In this document: positions 25,428-33,987 of the stretch, one piece after another
Layout: each line of letters begins with the position of its first letter
How positions within the stretch are numbered: the first letter of the stretch is position 1
Assembly (NCBI GenBank): GCA_903827245.1
Contig: CAIKHO010000009.1
Span: 1-44,435, forward strand
DNA from: an uncultured Opitutia bacterium
GTDB taxonomy: Bacteria; Verrucomicrobiota; Verrucomicrobiia; Opitutales; Opitutaceae
Direction of reading: 5' to 3'
Length of the DNA: 44,435 nucleotides
Program-made: the position numbers and the translations under genes
Notes under the pieces: model-generated
What the model saw: the letters and a program-made list of their open reading frames with translations, nothing else
What the model was told of the DNA's origin: nothing
Database searches by the model: none

Positions 25428-26360
25428 TCACCCCGCCTTGACCACCTTGGCGTAGGTCTCCTGCAGCGCGCGGGCGGAGGATTGCAGGGCCTGCGCCTCC
25501 TTTGGCCATAGTTCCACTTCGACGTGGGCGAGTGCGCCGGCGCGACCGACGATCGTGGGGACGCTGATCGCGACGTTTTTCAGGCCGTAGGCGCCCTGCT
25601 GGACAGTGGAAACGGGGAGGACCTGCTTGCGGTCGAGCACGATGGCGTGGACGACCTCGGCGATGGTGAGGCCGACGGCCCAGCCGGCGCCGCCCTTGCG
25701 GCGGATGACCTCGGCGCCGCTGCCCTTGGTGCGTTCGAAAATCTGGGACTGGAAGGTCGGTGTGCAGCCGGCAACTTTCACCAGCGGCAGGCCGGCGTAG
25801 GCGGCGGACGACCACACGGGGAACATCGTGTCGCCGTGTTCGCCCAGGATAAGCGCGGTCACCTGCGTCGGAGCGAGTTTGAGCTCCTGCGCAATCAGTG
25901 AGCGGAAGCGGGCGGTGTCGAGCATCGTGCCGAGGCCGAGCACCTGTTGCCACGGTAGATTGAGCTTCGCGGCGGCGAGCTGCGTGAGGATGTCGACGGG
26001 ATTGGACACCACGAACACGAGTGCGTCCTTCTTCAGGCCGGCGGCCTTGATGCTGTCGAGGATGCCGGCGAAGAGCGAAACGTTGCGGTTGATCAGGTCG
26101 AGGCGCGACTCGTCGGGCTTGCGGCGCAGGCCGGCGGTGATGACGAAGATGTCGCTGTCCTTGGCCCGCGCGTAATCGCCGGCATAGATGCGCGCGCCGC
26201 CGACCGCAGAGCTGCCGTGCATGAGGTCGAGCGCCTCGCCCTCGGCGAGGTCGGCGTTCGCATCGAGGATCTGGATTTCAGCGACGAGGCCCGCGCACTG
26301 GAGGGCGAACGCCGCGTTGGAACCGACGCGGCCGCCGCCGCCGATGATGGAGACTTTCAT
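25428..26360 (-). CDS. Malate/lactate dehydrogenase, microcompartment-associated
   Basis: A 310-residue NAD-dependent 2-hydroxyacid dehydrogenase of the LDH/MDH family. It has a Rossmann motif IIGGGGRVGS, D33 choosing NAD, catalytic R86, D148, R151 and H175 (GEHGD). The position that decides substrate is R80 in AGLRRKP; arginine here is typical of malate dehydrogenases, glutamine of lactate dehydrogenases. Homologues are found in this compartment type and have been suggested to recycle NADH; whether it uses oxaloacetate, pyruvate or another carbonyl is unclear. No targeting helix is obvious. It is probably the last gene of the shell operon, 75 bases after the aldolase. Confidence 0.88.
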   Translation of the reverse strand: MKVSIIGGGGRVGSNAAFALQCAGLVAEIQILDANADLAEGEALDLMHGSSAVGGARIYAGDYARAKDSDIFVITAGLRRKPDESRLDLINRNVSLFAGILDSIKAAGLKKDALVFVVSNPVDILTQLAAAKLNLPWQQVLGLGTMLDTARFRSLIAQELKLAPTQVTALILGEHGDTMFPVWSSAAYAGLPLVKVAGCTPTFQSQIFERTKGSGAEVIRRKGGAGWAVGLTIAEVVHAIVLDRKQVLPVSTVQQGAYGLKNVAISVPTIVGRAGALAHVEVELWPKEAQALQSSARALQETYAKVVKAG

Positions 26361-26435
26361 GTGGGACGGAATTGGGAGTTGGTAATTGGTATTTTAGTAG
26401 AGCCGGTCTTTGACCGGCCCTTGCCGAGGGCGGCC

Positions 26436-27512
26436 CTACTTGACGCCGAGTTGTTTCAGGATCATCCCGGCGATCTGCTGGACGACGGCCTCGACCTGCG
26501 GGTCGGCCGCGGGGGCGGATGAGCCGCCAGAGGGGGCGGGCTGGGTGACGCCGCGGGGGCGGAAATCGTTCGTGTCGCAGAGCTCGCACTCCTTCAGGCC
26601 GGAGCGCGGATCGGGCATGCCGAGCTTCTGGCGGAGGTCGATGAGCTCCTTCGCCTGGCCGCCGCTGAACCGGTGCAGGCCGCCGCCGAGGCCGGCGGCG
26701 ATCCAGACGGTACGGCAGTAGGAATCGATGTTCTCCATCTTCCAGTAGGCGTCCTCGACGTCCTTGCCCCAGACGATGACGCCGTGGTTCTGCATGAGCA
26801 CGGCTTGGTGCGTCTTGCCGACCTCGCCGACCTCGTCGGCGTTGGCGGGCGTGCCGGGTGTCTGGTACTTCGCGACGCCGATCTTGCCGAGGAACACCTC
26901 GGCCTCGGGGATGAGGCAGGAAGGGATGTCGACATTGGCGATGGCAAAAGCGGTCGCATGCGGCGGATGCGCGTGCACGCAGGCCTTGGCGTTCGGCTGG
27001 CGCTTCATGATGCCGAAATGCGTCTTGGCCTCGCTCGTGCGCACGCGGGCGCCGGCGAGCTGGTTGCCGTCAAGGTCGACCAGGCACATGTCCTCGGGCT
27101 TCATGAAGCCCTTGCAGATCAGCGTGGGCGTGCAGAGCGCGAGGTTGTCGCCGACGCGGATGGTGATGTTGCCGCCGTTGCCGTCGGTGTAGTCACGCTG
27201 CCAGAGGCGCCGGCCCATGTCGCAGATGCGTTCCTTCAGGACCTGCAGCGCGGGTGAGTTGAAGAACTTCTCAATCTCGGCGGGCGTCTTTGCATCGGTG
27301 CCGGGCGTCCACTTGAACTCGTAGTCGGGGATGCTGGGCGCGACGGATTTCTTGCCGCCGGACGGGGACGACGTGGCGGCCGGGCTCTTGAAGGCCGGCT
27401 TGCCGCCGCCGAAGACGTCGCGGGCGGAGGGCGTGAGGATGGCGCCGGCGGGAGGTTTTTCGCCCTTGCGGACGAGTTCCTCGGCTTCGCGGGCGGTGAT
27501 GACGTTGGGCAT
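26436..27512 (-). CDS. Class II aldolase with targeting extensions, microcompartment core enzyme
   Basis: A 358-residue fuculose/rhamnulose-1-phosphate aldolase-like enzyme that would give DHAP and L-lactaldehyde inside the shell. The aldolase domain spans about 85-310, with zinc histidines H180 and H182 (HAHPPH) and H243 (NHGVIVWG) and E161. The C-terminus is a proline/serine/glycine/alanine linker (about 321-337) followed by an amphipathic helix PQVEAVVQQIAGMILKQLG, a typical encapsulation peptide. An N-terminal section (1-40) with ILTPSARDVFG resembles a motif seen in other microcompartment proteins. It lies between the BMC-P genes and the dehydrogenase. Confidence 0.92.
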   Translation of the reverse strand: MPNVITAREAEELVRKGEKPPAGAILTPSARDVFGGGKPAFKSPAATSSPSGGKKSVAPSIPDYEFKWTPGTDAKTPAEIEKFFNSPALQVLKERICDMGRRLWQRDYTDGNGGNITIRVGDNLALCTPTLICKGFMKPEDMCLVDLDGNQLAGARVRTSEAKTHFGIMKRQPNAKACVHAHPPHATAFAIANVDIPSCLIPEAEVFLGKIGVAKYQTPGTPANADEVGEVGKTHQAVLMQNHGVIVWGKDVEDAYWKMENIDSYCRTVWIAAGLGGGLHRFSGGQAKELIDLRQKLGMPDPRSGLKECELCDTNDFRPRGVTQPAPSGGSSAPAADPQVEAVVQQIAGMILKQLGVK

Positions 27513-27560
27513 GATGAAAGTGAGAGTGAAGGTGAGGGTGAAAGTGGCGATGCAGGCCCA

Positions 27561-27857
27561 CTAGGCGGGCGGAGTGTAGAAAATCTCGTCGATGATCGCG
27601 GTGTTGAACGCGTCCACCGGCGTGGGGTTGTCAAAGGGCGCCGTCGCCTCCGCGCCCTCGGTGAAGCCGATGATGTGGCCCAGGTCCGCGCCGAGGTTGT
27701 CGTAGACCACGAGACTGTTGCCCTTGGCCAGCGGCAGCATGGGGGCGCCGGCGAACTGGGCCTTGCCAAACGGCTGCACGAGCAGGAAGCGGCCGCCCTT
27801 GTAGGCGGGATCCTGCTGGGAGAGGGTGACTTTCCCGATGACGTGGCCGAGGCGCAT
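27561..27857 (-). CDS. BMC-P shell vertex protein (EutN/CcmL family), copy 3
   Basis: A 98-residue pentamer-forming shell protein that caps vertices of the compartment. The EutN/CcmL pattern is MRLGHVIGKVTLSQQDPAYK, then LLVQPF, VVYDNLGADLGHIIGFTEG and NTAIIDEIF. The start is fixed by the ATG at 27857, two bases after the previous BMC-P stop; a longer frame upstream is only antisense shadow. One of three different BMC-P genes in the operon. Confidence 0.92.
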   Translation of the reverse strand: MRLGHVIGKVTLSQQDPAYKGGRFLLVQPFGKAQFAGAPMLPLAKGNSLVVYDNLGADLGHIIGFTEGAEATAPFDNPTPVDAFNTAIIDEIFYTPPA

Positions 27858-27859
27858 GG

Positions 27860-28129
27860 TCAGGCGGTCTCCTTCTCGTCGACGATCGCGAGGATCAGGT
27901 TGCGGAGCGGCGATTTCTGGTCCTTCACGTAGTTGCGCGTGTTGGAGCCATCGGTCGAGATGAGCACGCGCTGGTGCTGGCCGGCGCTCAGCGGGTCGAC
28001 TGCAAGTACCGGTGCGCCCTCTTCCCGGCCCTGCTCGTCCAGCGGCTGGCAGATGACCGTGCGGCAGCCGTGCATGCTCGGATGGCACACGGTCGAGACG
28101 ATCACTCCGTCGATGCGGGCAAGGATCAT
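27860..28129 (-). CDS. BMC-P shell vertex protein (EutN/CcmL family), copy 2
   Basis: An 89-residue pentameric shell protein: MILARIDGVIVSTVCHPSMH, then TVICQPLDEQG, GAPVLAVDPLSAG and RNLILAIVDEKE. It is the most compact of the three. Two bases separate it from the next BMC-P gene and 65 purine-rich bases separate it from the aldehyde dehydrogenase stop. Confidence 0.92.
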   Translation of the reverse strand: MILARIDGVIVSTVCHPSMHGCRTVICQPLDEQGREEGAPVLAVDPLSAGQHQRVLISTDGSNTRNYVKDQKSPLRNLILAIVDEKETA

Positions 28130-28194
28130 TTTGAGGGCAGAAGGCGGAAGGGGGAAAGATTAAGAGAAAGAGGAACGAGAAGGATTTCCCGGGC

Positions 28195-29697
28195 TCAGTA
28201 GATGCGGAGGTTGTCGACCATCACGCAGCGGCGGGTGCGGGTGAAGGTGCCAGGGTTCGTGATGCCCTCACCGGTCGTCGTGGCGATTGAGTAGCTGAGG
28301 TAGCCCTCGCCGCCGAGGCCGAGGCCGGCGACGGACGGGCCGTTCTTGACGAAGAGCGTGGTGTCGAGCGCGCGGGCCATGATTGTCATGTGGTCGACGT
28401 TGAGCGAGTGGATGATCGCGGAGTGCTTGTAGCCGTGCTCGGACTTCTTCGCGTACTCGATCGCCTGCTCGATGCTCTTCACCCGGATGACCGGCAGCAT
28501 CGGCATCATCTGCTCCTCCATCACGAACTCGTGGTCCACGTCGGTCTCGGCGAAGAGCATCGGCGTGGCCGCGGGGGCGCTGGTGCCGGCGTGCTGGGCG
28601 AGGACGGAGGCGTCGGCGCCGACGAGCTTGCGGTTGACCGCCGCATGCGAGCAGCCGCCGGCGTCCTTGGAGAAGGTGAACGCGGCCGCGGTGAGCTTGG
28701 CGAGCTGGGCGGCGTTGAGCTGCACGGCGCCGGCGAGCTTGAGGCCGTCGATGAACTTGTCGGCGAACTGCTCGAGGACGAAGACCTGCTTCTCGCCGAT
28801 GCAGAGGAGGTTGTTGTCGTAGCCGCCGCCCTGGAGGACGTCGCGCGCGGCCTTCTTCAGGCAGCCGGTGCCGTCGACGATCACGGGCGGGTTGCCCGGG
28901 CCGGCGCAGATGGCGCGCTTGCCGGACTTCATCGCGGCGTTGACGACCGCGGGGCCGCCGGTGACGCAGAGGAGACGGACGAACTCGTTCTTCGTGAGCG
29001 CGTCGAACGACTCGAGCGTCGGCTTCTCCACGGTGCAGACGAGATTCTCAATGCCGAGCGCGGCGAAGATGGCCTCGTTGTAGGCGCGAACCGCGAGCGC
29101 GGCGGAGCGGGCGCCGCCCGGGTGCGGGTTGAAGACGACGGAATTGCCGGCGGCGACGATGTTGACGATGTTGCCGCTGAGGGTCGGGACTGAGTGCGTG
29201 ACCGGCAGGATGGCGCCGACGACGCCGAAGGGCGTGTGCTCCTCCATGGTGATGCCGTGGTCGCCGCTGAGACCGTAGGGCTTGATCCACTCGACGCCGG
29301 GCACGAGCTTAACGATCTGGAGCTTCTCGATCTTGTGCTCGAGGCGGCCGATCTTGGTCTCCTCGAACTCGAACTTGCCCCACTCGACCGCCTTGGCGGT
29401 GACCATCTCCTTGACGATCTCGATGACCTTGGCACGGCCGGCCATGCCCTTTTCCTTCAACTGATCGAAAGCGACGCTGGCAGCGGCGCACGCGTCCTTC
29501 ACGTCCTCGAACACACCGAAGCGCGGGCCCTTGTGGGCCGGGCGCGGGGCGCTGGCGGCCGGGACGGAGGATTTCGGGGCCGGAGCCGGCGTGGGCGCAG
29601 AAGCGGGCGCAGCGACCGCGCGGCCGCCGAGACCGCGCATGACCTCTTCGACCACGGCGCGCAGCGCTGACTCATCGAGCTGAAGTGGGTTGCTCAT
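28195..29697 (-). CDS. CoA-acylating aldehyde dehydrogenase, microcompartment-targeted
   Basis: A 500-residue PduP/EutE-like enzyme, expected to convert L-lactaldehyde, NAD and CoA to lactoyl-CoA. The N-terminal helix DESALRAVVEEVMRGLG (8-24) is an encapsulation peptide, followed by an alanine/proline linker to about 55. The catalytic cysteine is C299 in NNLLCIGEKQ; ICAGPGNPPV precedes it. It is the core NADH-producing enzyme of the pathway. The C-terminal TRTRRCVMVDNLRIY is well preserved in the family. It lies between BMC-P copies 1 and 2. Confidence 0.94.
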   Translation of the reverse strand: MSNPLQLDESALRAVVEEVMRGLGGRAVAAPASAPTPAPAPKSSVPAASAPRPAHKGPRFGVFEDVKDACAAASVAFDQLKEKGMAGRAKVIEIVKEMVTAKAVEWGKFEFEETKIGRLEHKIEKLQIVKLVPGVEWIKPYGLSGDHGITMEEHTPFGVVGAILPVTHSVPTLSGNIVNIVAAGNSVVFNPHPGGARSAALAVRAYNEAIFAALGIENLVCTVEKPTLESFDALTKNEFVRLLCVTGGPAVVNAAMKSGKRAICAGPGNPPVIVDGTGCLKKAARDVLQGGGYDNNLLCIGEKQVFVLEQFADKFIDGLKLAGAVQLNAAQLAKLTAAAFTFSKDAGGCSHAAVNRKLVGADASVLAQHAGTSAPAATPMLFAETDVDHEFVMEEQMMPMLPVIRVKSIEQAIEYAKKSEHGYKHSAIIHSLNVDHMTIMARALDTTLFVKNGPSVAGLGLGGEGYLSYSIATTTGEGITNPGTFTRTRRCVMVDNLRIY

Positions 29698-29717
29698 GGA
29701 GATGGGTTTCGGATCGG

Positions 29718-29780
29718 GCTGGAGCTGCGACGGCCTCGTCGCTTCAGAACCGCGACGGGGACGTCGCGGCTCCAGCCTTC
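29718..29780. repeat. Inverted repeat within the shell operon
   Basis: GGCTGGAGCTGCGACGGC and GACGTCGCGGCTCCAGCC are complementary with few mismatches. It fills the gap between BMC-P copy 1 and the aldehyde dehydrogenase and may tune downstream expression or stabilise message segments. Confidence 0.72.
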
Positions 29781-29784
29781 AGCG

Positions 29785-30096
29785 TCATTTCTTGGCGGGA
29801 TAGATTTTGTGGTTCAGAACGTCGACGGTATCGACCAGGCCCACGACGACGGCATCGACGGGCAGGCTTTTCATGCCGGTGGCCTGCCGGGCGGAGCTGC
29901 CCTGGCAGAACAGGACGACCTCATCCAAGCCGGCGCCGAGGGTATCGACGGCGACGATCGTGTTGGCGCCCGGCCGCAACTGCGCGGGATTGGCCTCGTC
30001 AACGAGGAGCGGACGCAGCACCAGCAGCTTGCGGCCCTTCATTGCCTCGTCCTTTTTGGACGAGACGACGGAGCCGATGACACGAGCGATGAACAT
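29785..30096 (-). CDS. BMC-P shell vertex protein (EutN/CcmL family), copy 1
   Basis: A 103-residue pentameric shell protein: MFIARVIGSVVSSKKDEAMK, then LLVLRPLLVDE, IVAVDTLGAGLDEVVLFCQG and VVVGLVDTVDV. The start at the MFIARVIG methionine matches the family; upstream in-frame codons are repeat-derived and proline-rich. It follows the third BMC-H gene. Confidence 0.92.
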   Translation of the reverse strand: MFIARVIGSVVSSKKDEAMKGRKLLVLRPLLVDEANPAQLRPGANTIVAVDTLGAGLDEVVLFCQGSSARQATGMKSLPVDAVVVGLVDTVDVLNHKIYPAKK

Positions 30097-30199
30097 GGGA
30101 GACGAGGGACGAGGGGGAGGGACGAGGACCGGATCCAAGGGCGCCGCGGAGCGGGCCCCGGAGGGCGTCGGCGAGGAACGCCCCTACGATAACGGCAGG

Positions 30200-30502
30200 T
30201 TATTTCTTGGCGGGCGCGGCGACGGGGGCCTTGGGCAGGATGATCGCGACGTCCTCGTGCGGGCGCGGGATGACCTGCACGCTGACGACTTCACCGACCG
30301 TGCGGGCGGCCTGCGCACCGGCGTCGGTGGCGGCTTTGACGGCGGCGACGTCACCGATCACCACGGCGGTGACGAGCGCGTTGCCGACCTGTTTCATGGG
30401 ACCGGCGAGGGTGACGTTGGCTGACTTCAGCATGGCGTCGACGCCGGTGACGAGCGCGGTGAGACCGCGGGTTTCGAGGAGGCCGAGGGCTTTGGAGGGC
30501 AT
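30200..30502 (-). CDS. BMC-H shell protein with a GNA pore loop
   Basis: A 100-residue hexamer-forming shell protein: [20 protein letters not shown], then [33 protein letters not shown] and VIPRPHED. The pore loop reads V-G-N-A-L where most BMC-H proteins have G-S-G. It has a short alanine/proline/lysine tail. It lies downstream of the acetate kinase gene and is one of three BMC-H genes in the operon. Confidence 0.94.
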   Translation of the reverse strand: MPSKALGLLETRGLTALVTGVDAMLKSANVTLAGPMKQVGNALVTAVVIGDVAAVKAATDAGAQAARTVGEVVSVQVIPRPHEDVAIILPKAPVAAPAKK

Positions 30503-30534
30503 AATGATTAGGATGGAGGGTTGCGGTTGAAAGT

Positions 30535-31722
30535 TCAGTTGCGCGCCGCGATGCAGCGGACGGTTTCGCGGGCGACGACGAGTTCCTCGTTCGCGGGGAT
30601 CACGAAAATCTTCGCGCGCGAGCCGGCAGTGGAAATCTCGCCCTCGGCACCGCGCAGGGCATTGTTCTTCGCGGGATCGATCACGAGGCCGAGTTCCTCG
30701 AGCTGGGCGCAGAACGCGGCGCGCAGGTCGGGGTTGTTCTCGCCGATGCCGGCGGTGAACACGAGGGCGTCACAGCCGCCAAGCTCGAGCAGGAAGGCGC
30801 CGATCCAATGACGCGCCGAGTGGACCAGCACATCGAGTGCGAGCTGGGCGCGGGCGTTGCCGGTGTCGGCGGCGGCGCGGATGTCGCGCAGGTCGTTGCT
30901 GACACCGGAAAGGCCGAGCAGGCCGCTTTCCTTCGTCATCTGTCGCTCCACCTCGGCGATGGACAGGCCGAAGGTCTTCATCACGAAGGGCACCGCGGCG
31001 GAATCGAGGTCACCGACGCGGTTGTTCTGCGGGAGCCCGGACTGCGGGCTGAGGCCCATGCTGGTGCCGACCGCAACGCCGTCGCGGATGCCGGTGACGG
31101 AGCTGCTGCCCCCCAGATGGCAGGAGATGACGCGCAAGGGCCGGCCTTTGACGGATGTCGGCCCGGCCTGGTAGAGCTGACGGACGCGCTCGGCGATATC
31201 CTGGCGGCCGAGCAACTCGGCCGAGCGCTCGGCGACGAATTTGTGGCTCGCGCCATGGAAGCCGTAACGGCGCACCCCGGCCTCATGCCAAGCCTGCGGC
31301 ACAGCATAACGCGTGGCAGCCTCGGGCATCCACTGGTAGAACGCCGTCTCGAACAGCGCGACGAGCGGCACGCCGGGCAGCTTCTCGCGGAAACGCTGGA
31401 TGCCGGCGGCGTAGGGCGGGTTGTGGGCGGGAGCGATTTCCTTGAAGCCCTCGAGCGCGGCGATGACGCGCTCGTCGGCCGGCACGCAACCCGTGAGGTT
31501 CTTGCCGAGCACGGTCTTGAAACCCACGCCATGGAGATCGGCCGGCGTGCGGACGTGGCCCGCGGCCTTGAGTTCCGCAAGGCAGTCGTCGATCGCCTTG
31601 CCATAGTCCGTGACACGCTCGTAGCCGCCCTTCGCGAGCAACGCCGCGCCGCCGGCGCCGTCGAAACGGAACAGGCGGAACTTCAGCGAGGTCGAGCCGA
31701 GGTTGGCGACGAGGATGTTCAT
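30535..31722 (-). CDS. ackA: Acetate kinase homologue, microcompartment type
   Basis: A 395-residue ASKHA acyl-phosphate kinase. With PduL it should turn lactoyl-phosphate and ADP into lactate and ATP. Conserved parts include [28 protein letters not shown] (H156), [23 protein letters not shown] and ANEEL. By eye alignment with the Methanosarcina enzyme, the HRVVHGGE motif is GFKTVLGKN (R91 to K69) and the catalytic FDTAFH is FETAFY (D148 to E125). Such changes suggest a shifted acyl-phosphate specificity or altered rate. It lies between two BMC-H genes. No targeting helix is obvious. Confidence 0.9.
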   Translation of the reverse strand: MNILVANLGSTSLKFRLFRFDGAGGAALLAKGGYERVTDYGKAIDDCLAELKAAGHVRTPADLHGVGFKTVLGKNLTGCVPADERVIAALEGFKEIAPAHNPPYAAGIQRFREKLPGVPLVALFETAFYQWMPEAATRYAVPQAWHEAGVRRYGFHGASHKFVAERSAELLGRQDIAERVRQLYQAGPTSVKGRPLRVISCHLGGSSSVTGIRDGVAVGTSMGLSPQSGLPQNNRVGDLDSAAVPFVMKTFGLSIAEVERQMTKESGLLGLSGVSNDLRDIRAAADTGNARAQLALDVLVHSARHWIGAFLLELGGCDALVFTAGIGENNPDLRAAFCAQLEELGLVIDPAKNNALRGAEGEISTAGSRAKIFVIPANEELVVARETVRCIAARN

Positions 31723-31727
31723 CGGTG

Positions 31728-31785
31728 AGGCCCGTAGCGGAGTCGCTTCCGGCTCCGGGCGGAACGGAAAGCCGTTCCGCTACGG
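31728..31785. repeat. Inverted repeat upstream of ackA
   Basis: CCCGTAGCGGAGTCGCTTCC and GCCGTTCCGCTACGG face each other. It is in the gap between the second BMC-H gene and ackA, another hairpin between shell-operon genes. Confidence 0.7.
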
Positions 31786-31811
31786 ATGGACGGAGACGCC
31801 CGGACGGAGAA

Positions 31812-32105
<294 letters not shown>

Positions 32106-32129
32106 ATAGAAAAGGTGTTGGGGTTAGGA

Positions 32130-32399
32130 TTAGAGACCGACGTTGCGGAGCAGGTCGGGGTGCGGACGCGCGATGATGTGCGAGCAGATGAGCTCGCCGA
32201 CGCGCTTGGCGGCCTCGGAGCCGGCCTCGACGGCCGCCTTGACGCTGCCGACGTCGCCTTTGACAACGACGGTCACAAGACCGCCGCCGATCTGAATCTG
32301 GCGAACGAGGGAAACGTTCGCCGCCTTGACCATGGCGTCGCTGGCTTCGACGCTGCCTACATAGCCTTTGGTTTCTACCATGCCGATGGAATCACTCAT
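32130..32399 (-). CDS. BMC-H shell protein with a GGG pore loop
   Basis: An 89-residue hexameric shell protein: SIGMVETKGYVGSVEASDAM, then ANVSLVRQIQIGGGLVTVVV, GDVGSVKAAVEAG and HIIARPHPD. It is the shortest BMC-H and first shell gene of the operon, 38 bases after pduL. No tandem BMC-T gene is present in the window. Confidence 0.95.
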   Translation of the reverse strand: MSDSIGMVETKGYVGSVEASDAMVKAANVSLVRQIQIGGGLVTVVVKGDVGSVKAAVEAGSEAAKRVGELICSHIIARPHPDLLRNVGL

Positions 32400-32437
32400 G
32401 ATGTATTTGGTGGGTGAGGGTTAAGGGTGAGGAAATT

Positions 32438-33115
32438 TTATTTCAGGAGCTCGACAGGCGTATCAGGCTGCAGCGCGCAGGCATTGCCCTCGTCGGTGTC
32501 GATGTGCACCTCGAGCTTGAAGTCGGCATGCACACGCACGAGCAGGCGGTCGAAAGTCGTCGCGCACGGGCCGCCGACCTTGAGGCGCATGAAGTCGCCG
32601 CCCTTCACGCCGTAGAACGCGGCGTCGTCCGGATGCATGTGCACATGGGGCGCGGCGCGGATCACGCCCTCCTTCATCTCGAAAAATCCGTTCGGGCCCA
32701 TCAGCATGCAGCCCGGCGTGCCGGCGATGTTGCCGGACTGGCGGATCGGGATGTCGAAGCCGAGGGCGATGGAATCGGTCAGCGCGAGCTCGATCTGGTT
32801 GAGGTCGCGGCACGGGCCGAGGATGCGGAGATTGGAAATGACCCGGCTGCGCGGCCCGATGAGCGTGACGGTCTCCTTCGCGGCAAACTGGTCTTTCTGG
32901 TACAGCCACTTCATCGGCGTGAGCTTGGCCCCCTTGCCGAAAAGCGCCTCGACCGCCTGCGGCGTGAGATGGCAGTGGCGCGCGCTGATATTCACCAGCA
33001 GCGGATTCGGCGCCTGGGCCGTGACCGGAAGATTCTTCCCGAGGCGCTGGTAAAGCGCCCGTCGCACGAGATGCTCGATCTCGACACGGTGAGGCAGGGG
33101 CGGGGGCAAAGACAT
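32438..33115 (-). CDS. pduL: PduL-type phosphate acyltransferase
   Basis: A 225-residue zinc enzyme that exchanges CoA and phosphate on the acyl group; here lactoyl-CoA to lactoyl-phosphate, returning CoA inside the shell. Zinc ligand motifs are SARHCHLT (H47, H49), PHVHMHPDDAAFYGV (H157, H159) and H204. The N-terminal helix VEIEHLVRRALYQRLG (11-26) is probably an encapsulation peptide. The start is the ATG giving MSLPPPLP; the longer frame runs into the control region. It is the first gene of the microcompartment operon and divergent from the DeoR-family regulator. Confidence 0.93.
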   Translation of the reverse strand: MSLPPPLPHRVEIEHLVRRALYQRLGKNLPVTAQAPNPLLVNISARHCHLTPQAVEALFGKGAKLTPMKWLYQKDQFAAKETVTLIGPRSRVISNLRILGPCRDLNQIELALTDSIALGFDIPIRQSGNIAGTPGCMLMGPNGFFEMKEGVIRAAPHVHMHPDDAAFYGVKGGDFMRLKVGGPCATTFDRLLVRVHADFKLEVHIDTDEGNACALQPDTPVELLK

Positions 33116-33219
33116 GGCTCGATTTGGGGAGATTCGGGCTAATTGACTCCAAAAATCTTCCAAGATGTCAAGGTAGCCGTTGCATTTTATTCCAGAATCT
33201 TCCAAGTTCTTCCACAGTG
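33116..33219. promoter_or_regulatory. Shared control region of the shell operon and its DeoR-family regulator
   Basis: 104 bases between divergent starts. AATCTTCCAAG occurs twice in the same orientation, at 33154-33164 and 33196-33206, 42 bases apart (about four helical turns), and a third partial copy TTCTTCCAC follows at 33207-33215. These are candidate operators for the adjacent DeoR-family repressor, with a loop or side-by-side binding possible. The region is AT-richer than its surroundings, as promoters should be, but I cannot place -10/-35 boxes with confidence. Confidence 0.6.
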
Positions 33220-33984
33220 ATGCACCCCGAGGAACGCCAGGCCAAAATCGAAGCGTATCTTCAAAAGGCGGAATTCGCTTCCTTGGAAGAGCTTGCACAG
33301 CAGGTGGGCGTGTCGGTCTCGACCGTCCGGCGGGATGTCGCCGCCTTGGAAACCAACAAGGTGGTTCGCCGCACGCATGGCGGCGCCCGCACGCTTCAGC
33401 CGAAGACCGATGAGTTCGTTTTTAATGTCCGCGACACCCATCAGGTCGGCGAAAAGGAAGCCATCGGCGAGGCCTGCGCCGCACTGGTCGAGCCGGGCCA
33501 GAACGTGATCATCGACAGCGGCACGACGTGCTTCCACGTCGCGAAGCGGCTCGGCGACAAGGTCGCGCAGATCATTACCAACTCCCTGCCGGTCGCGAAT
33601 TTCTTCTCCGCCTCCAACCGCCACGAGGTGCACCTCTCCGGCGGTGTCATCTACCCGCGCCTCGGCGTGCTGGTCGGGCCGCACGCGGTCGACACGTTTT
33701 CGCGCATGCACGCCGACGTCGCCATCCTCAGCGGCAGCGGGATCTCCGAGGACGGCATCTACAACTCGCACGCCCTGCTCGTGGACATCCAGCGGGCCAT
33801 GATCGGCGGGGCCGCAAAGGTGATCTTTTGCCTCGACCACACGAAGTTCGACCGGCGCTCGACGTTTTTCCTGTCGGATTTCTCGGCGGTGGACGTGGTC
33901 GTCACCGACTCGCTCGCCCCCGAACCGGTCGTGGCCGCCCTGCGCGCCAAGGGCCTCGAGGTCGTCGTGGCGCCGGCCGGGTGA
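33220..33984 (+). CDS. DeoR-family transcriptional regulator
   Basis: A 254-residue regulator. The N-terminal helix-turn-helix (about 5-60) contains SLEELAQQVGVSVSTVRRDV and RRTHGGA, a DeoR signature. The C-terminal sugar-phosphate sensor domain has DSGTT (99-103), ITNSLPVANFF, LSGGVIYPRLG and a C-terminal FLSDFSAVDVVVTD. Inducers in this family are phosphorylated sugars or trioses; here rhamnulose 1-phosphate, fuculose 1-phosphate or DHAP would fit. Probably represses the divergent shell operon. ATG at 33220 chosen, since earlier frame codons lie in the control region. Confidence 0.93.
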   Translation: MHPEERQAKIEAYLQKAEFASLEELAQQVGVSVSTVRRDVAALETNKVVRRTHGGARTLQPKTDEFVFNVRDTHQVGEKEAIGEACAALVEPGQNVIIDSGTTCFHVAKRLGDKVAQIITNSLPVANFFSASNRHEVHLSGGVIYPRLGVLVGPHAVDTFSRMHADVAILSGSGISEDGIYNSHALLVDIQRAMIGGAAKVIFCLDHTKFDRRSTFFLSDFSAVDVVVTDSLAPEPVVAALRAKGLEVVVAPAG

Positions 33985-33987
33985 TGG

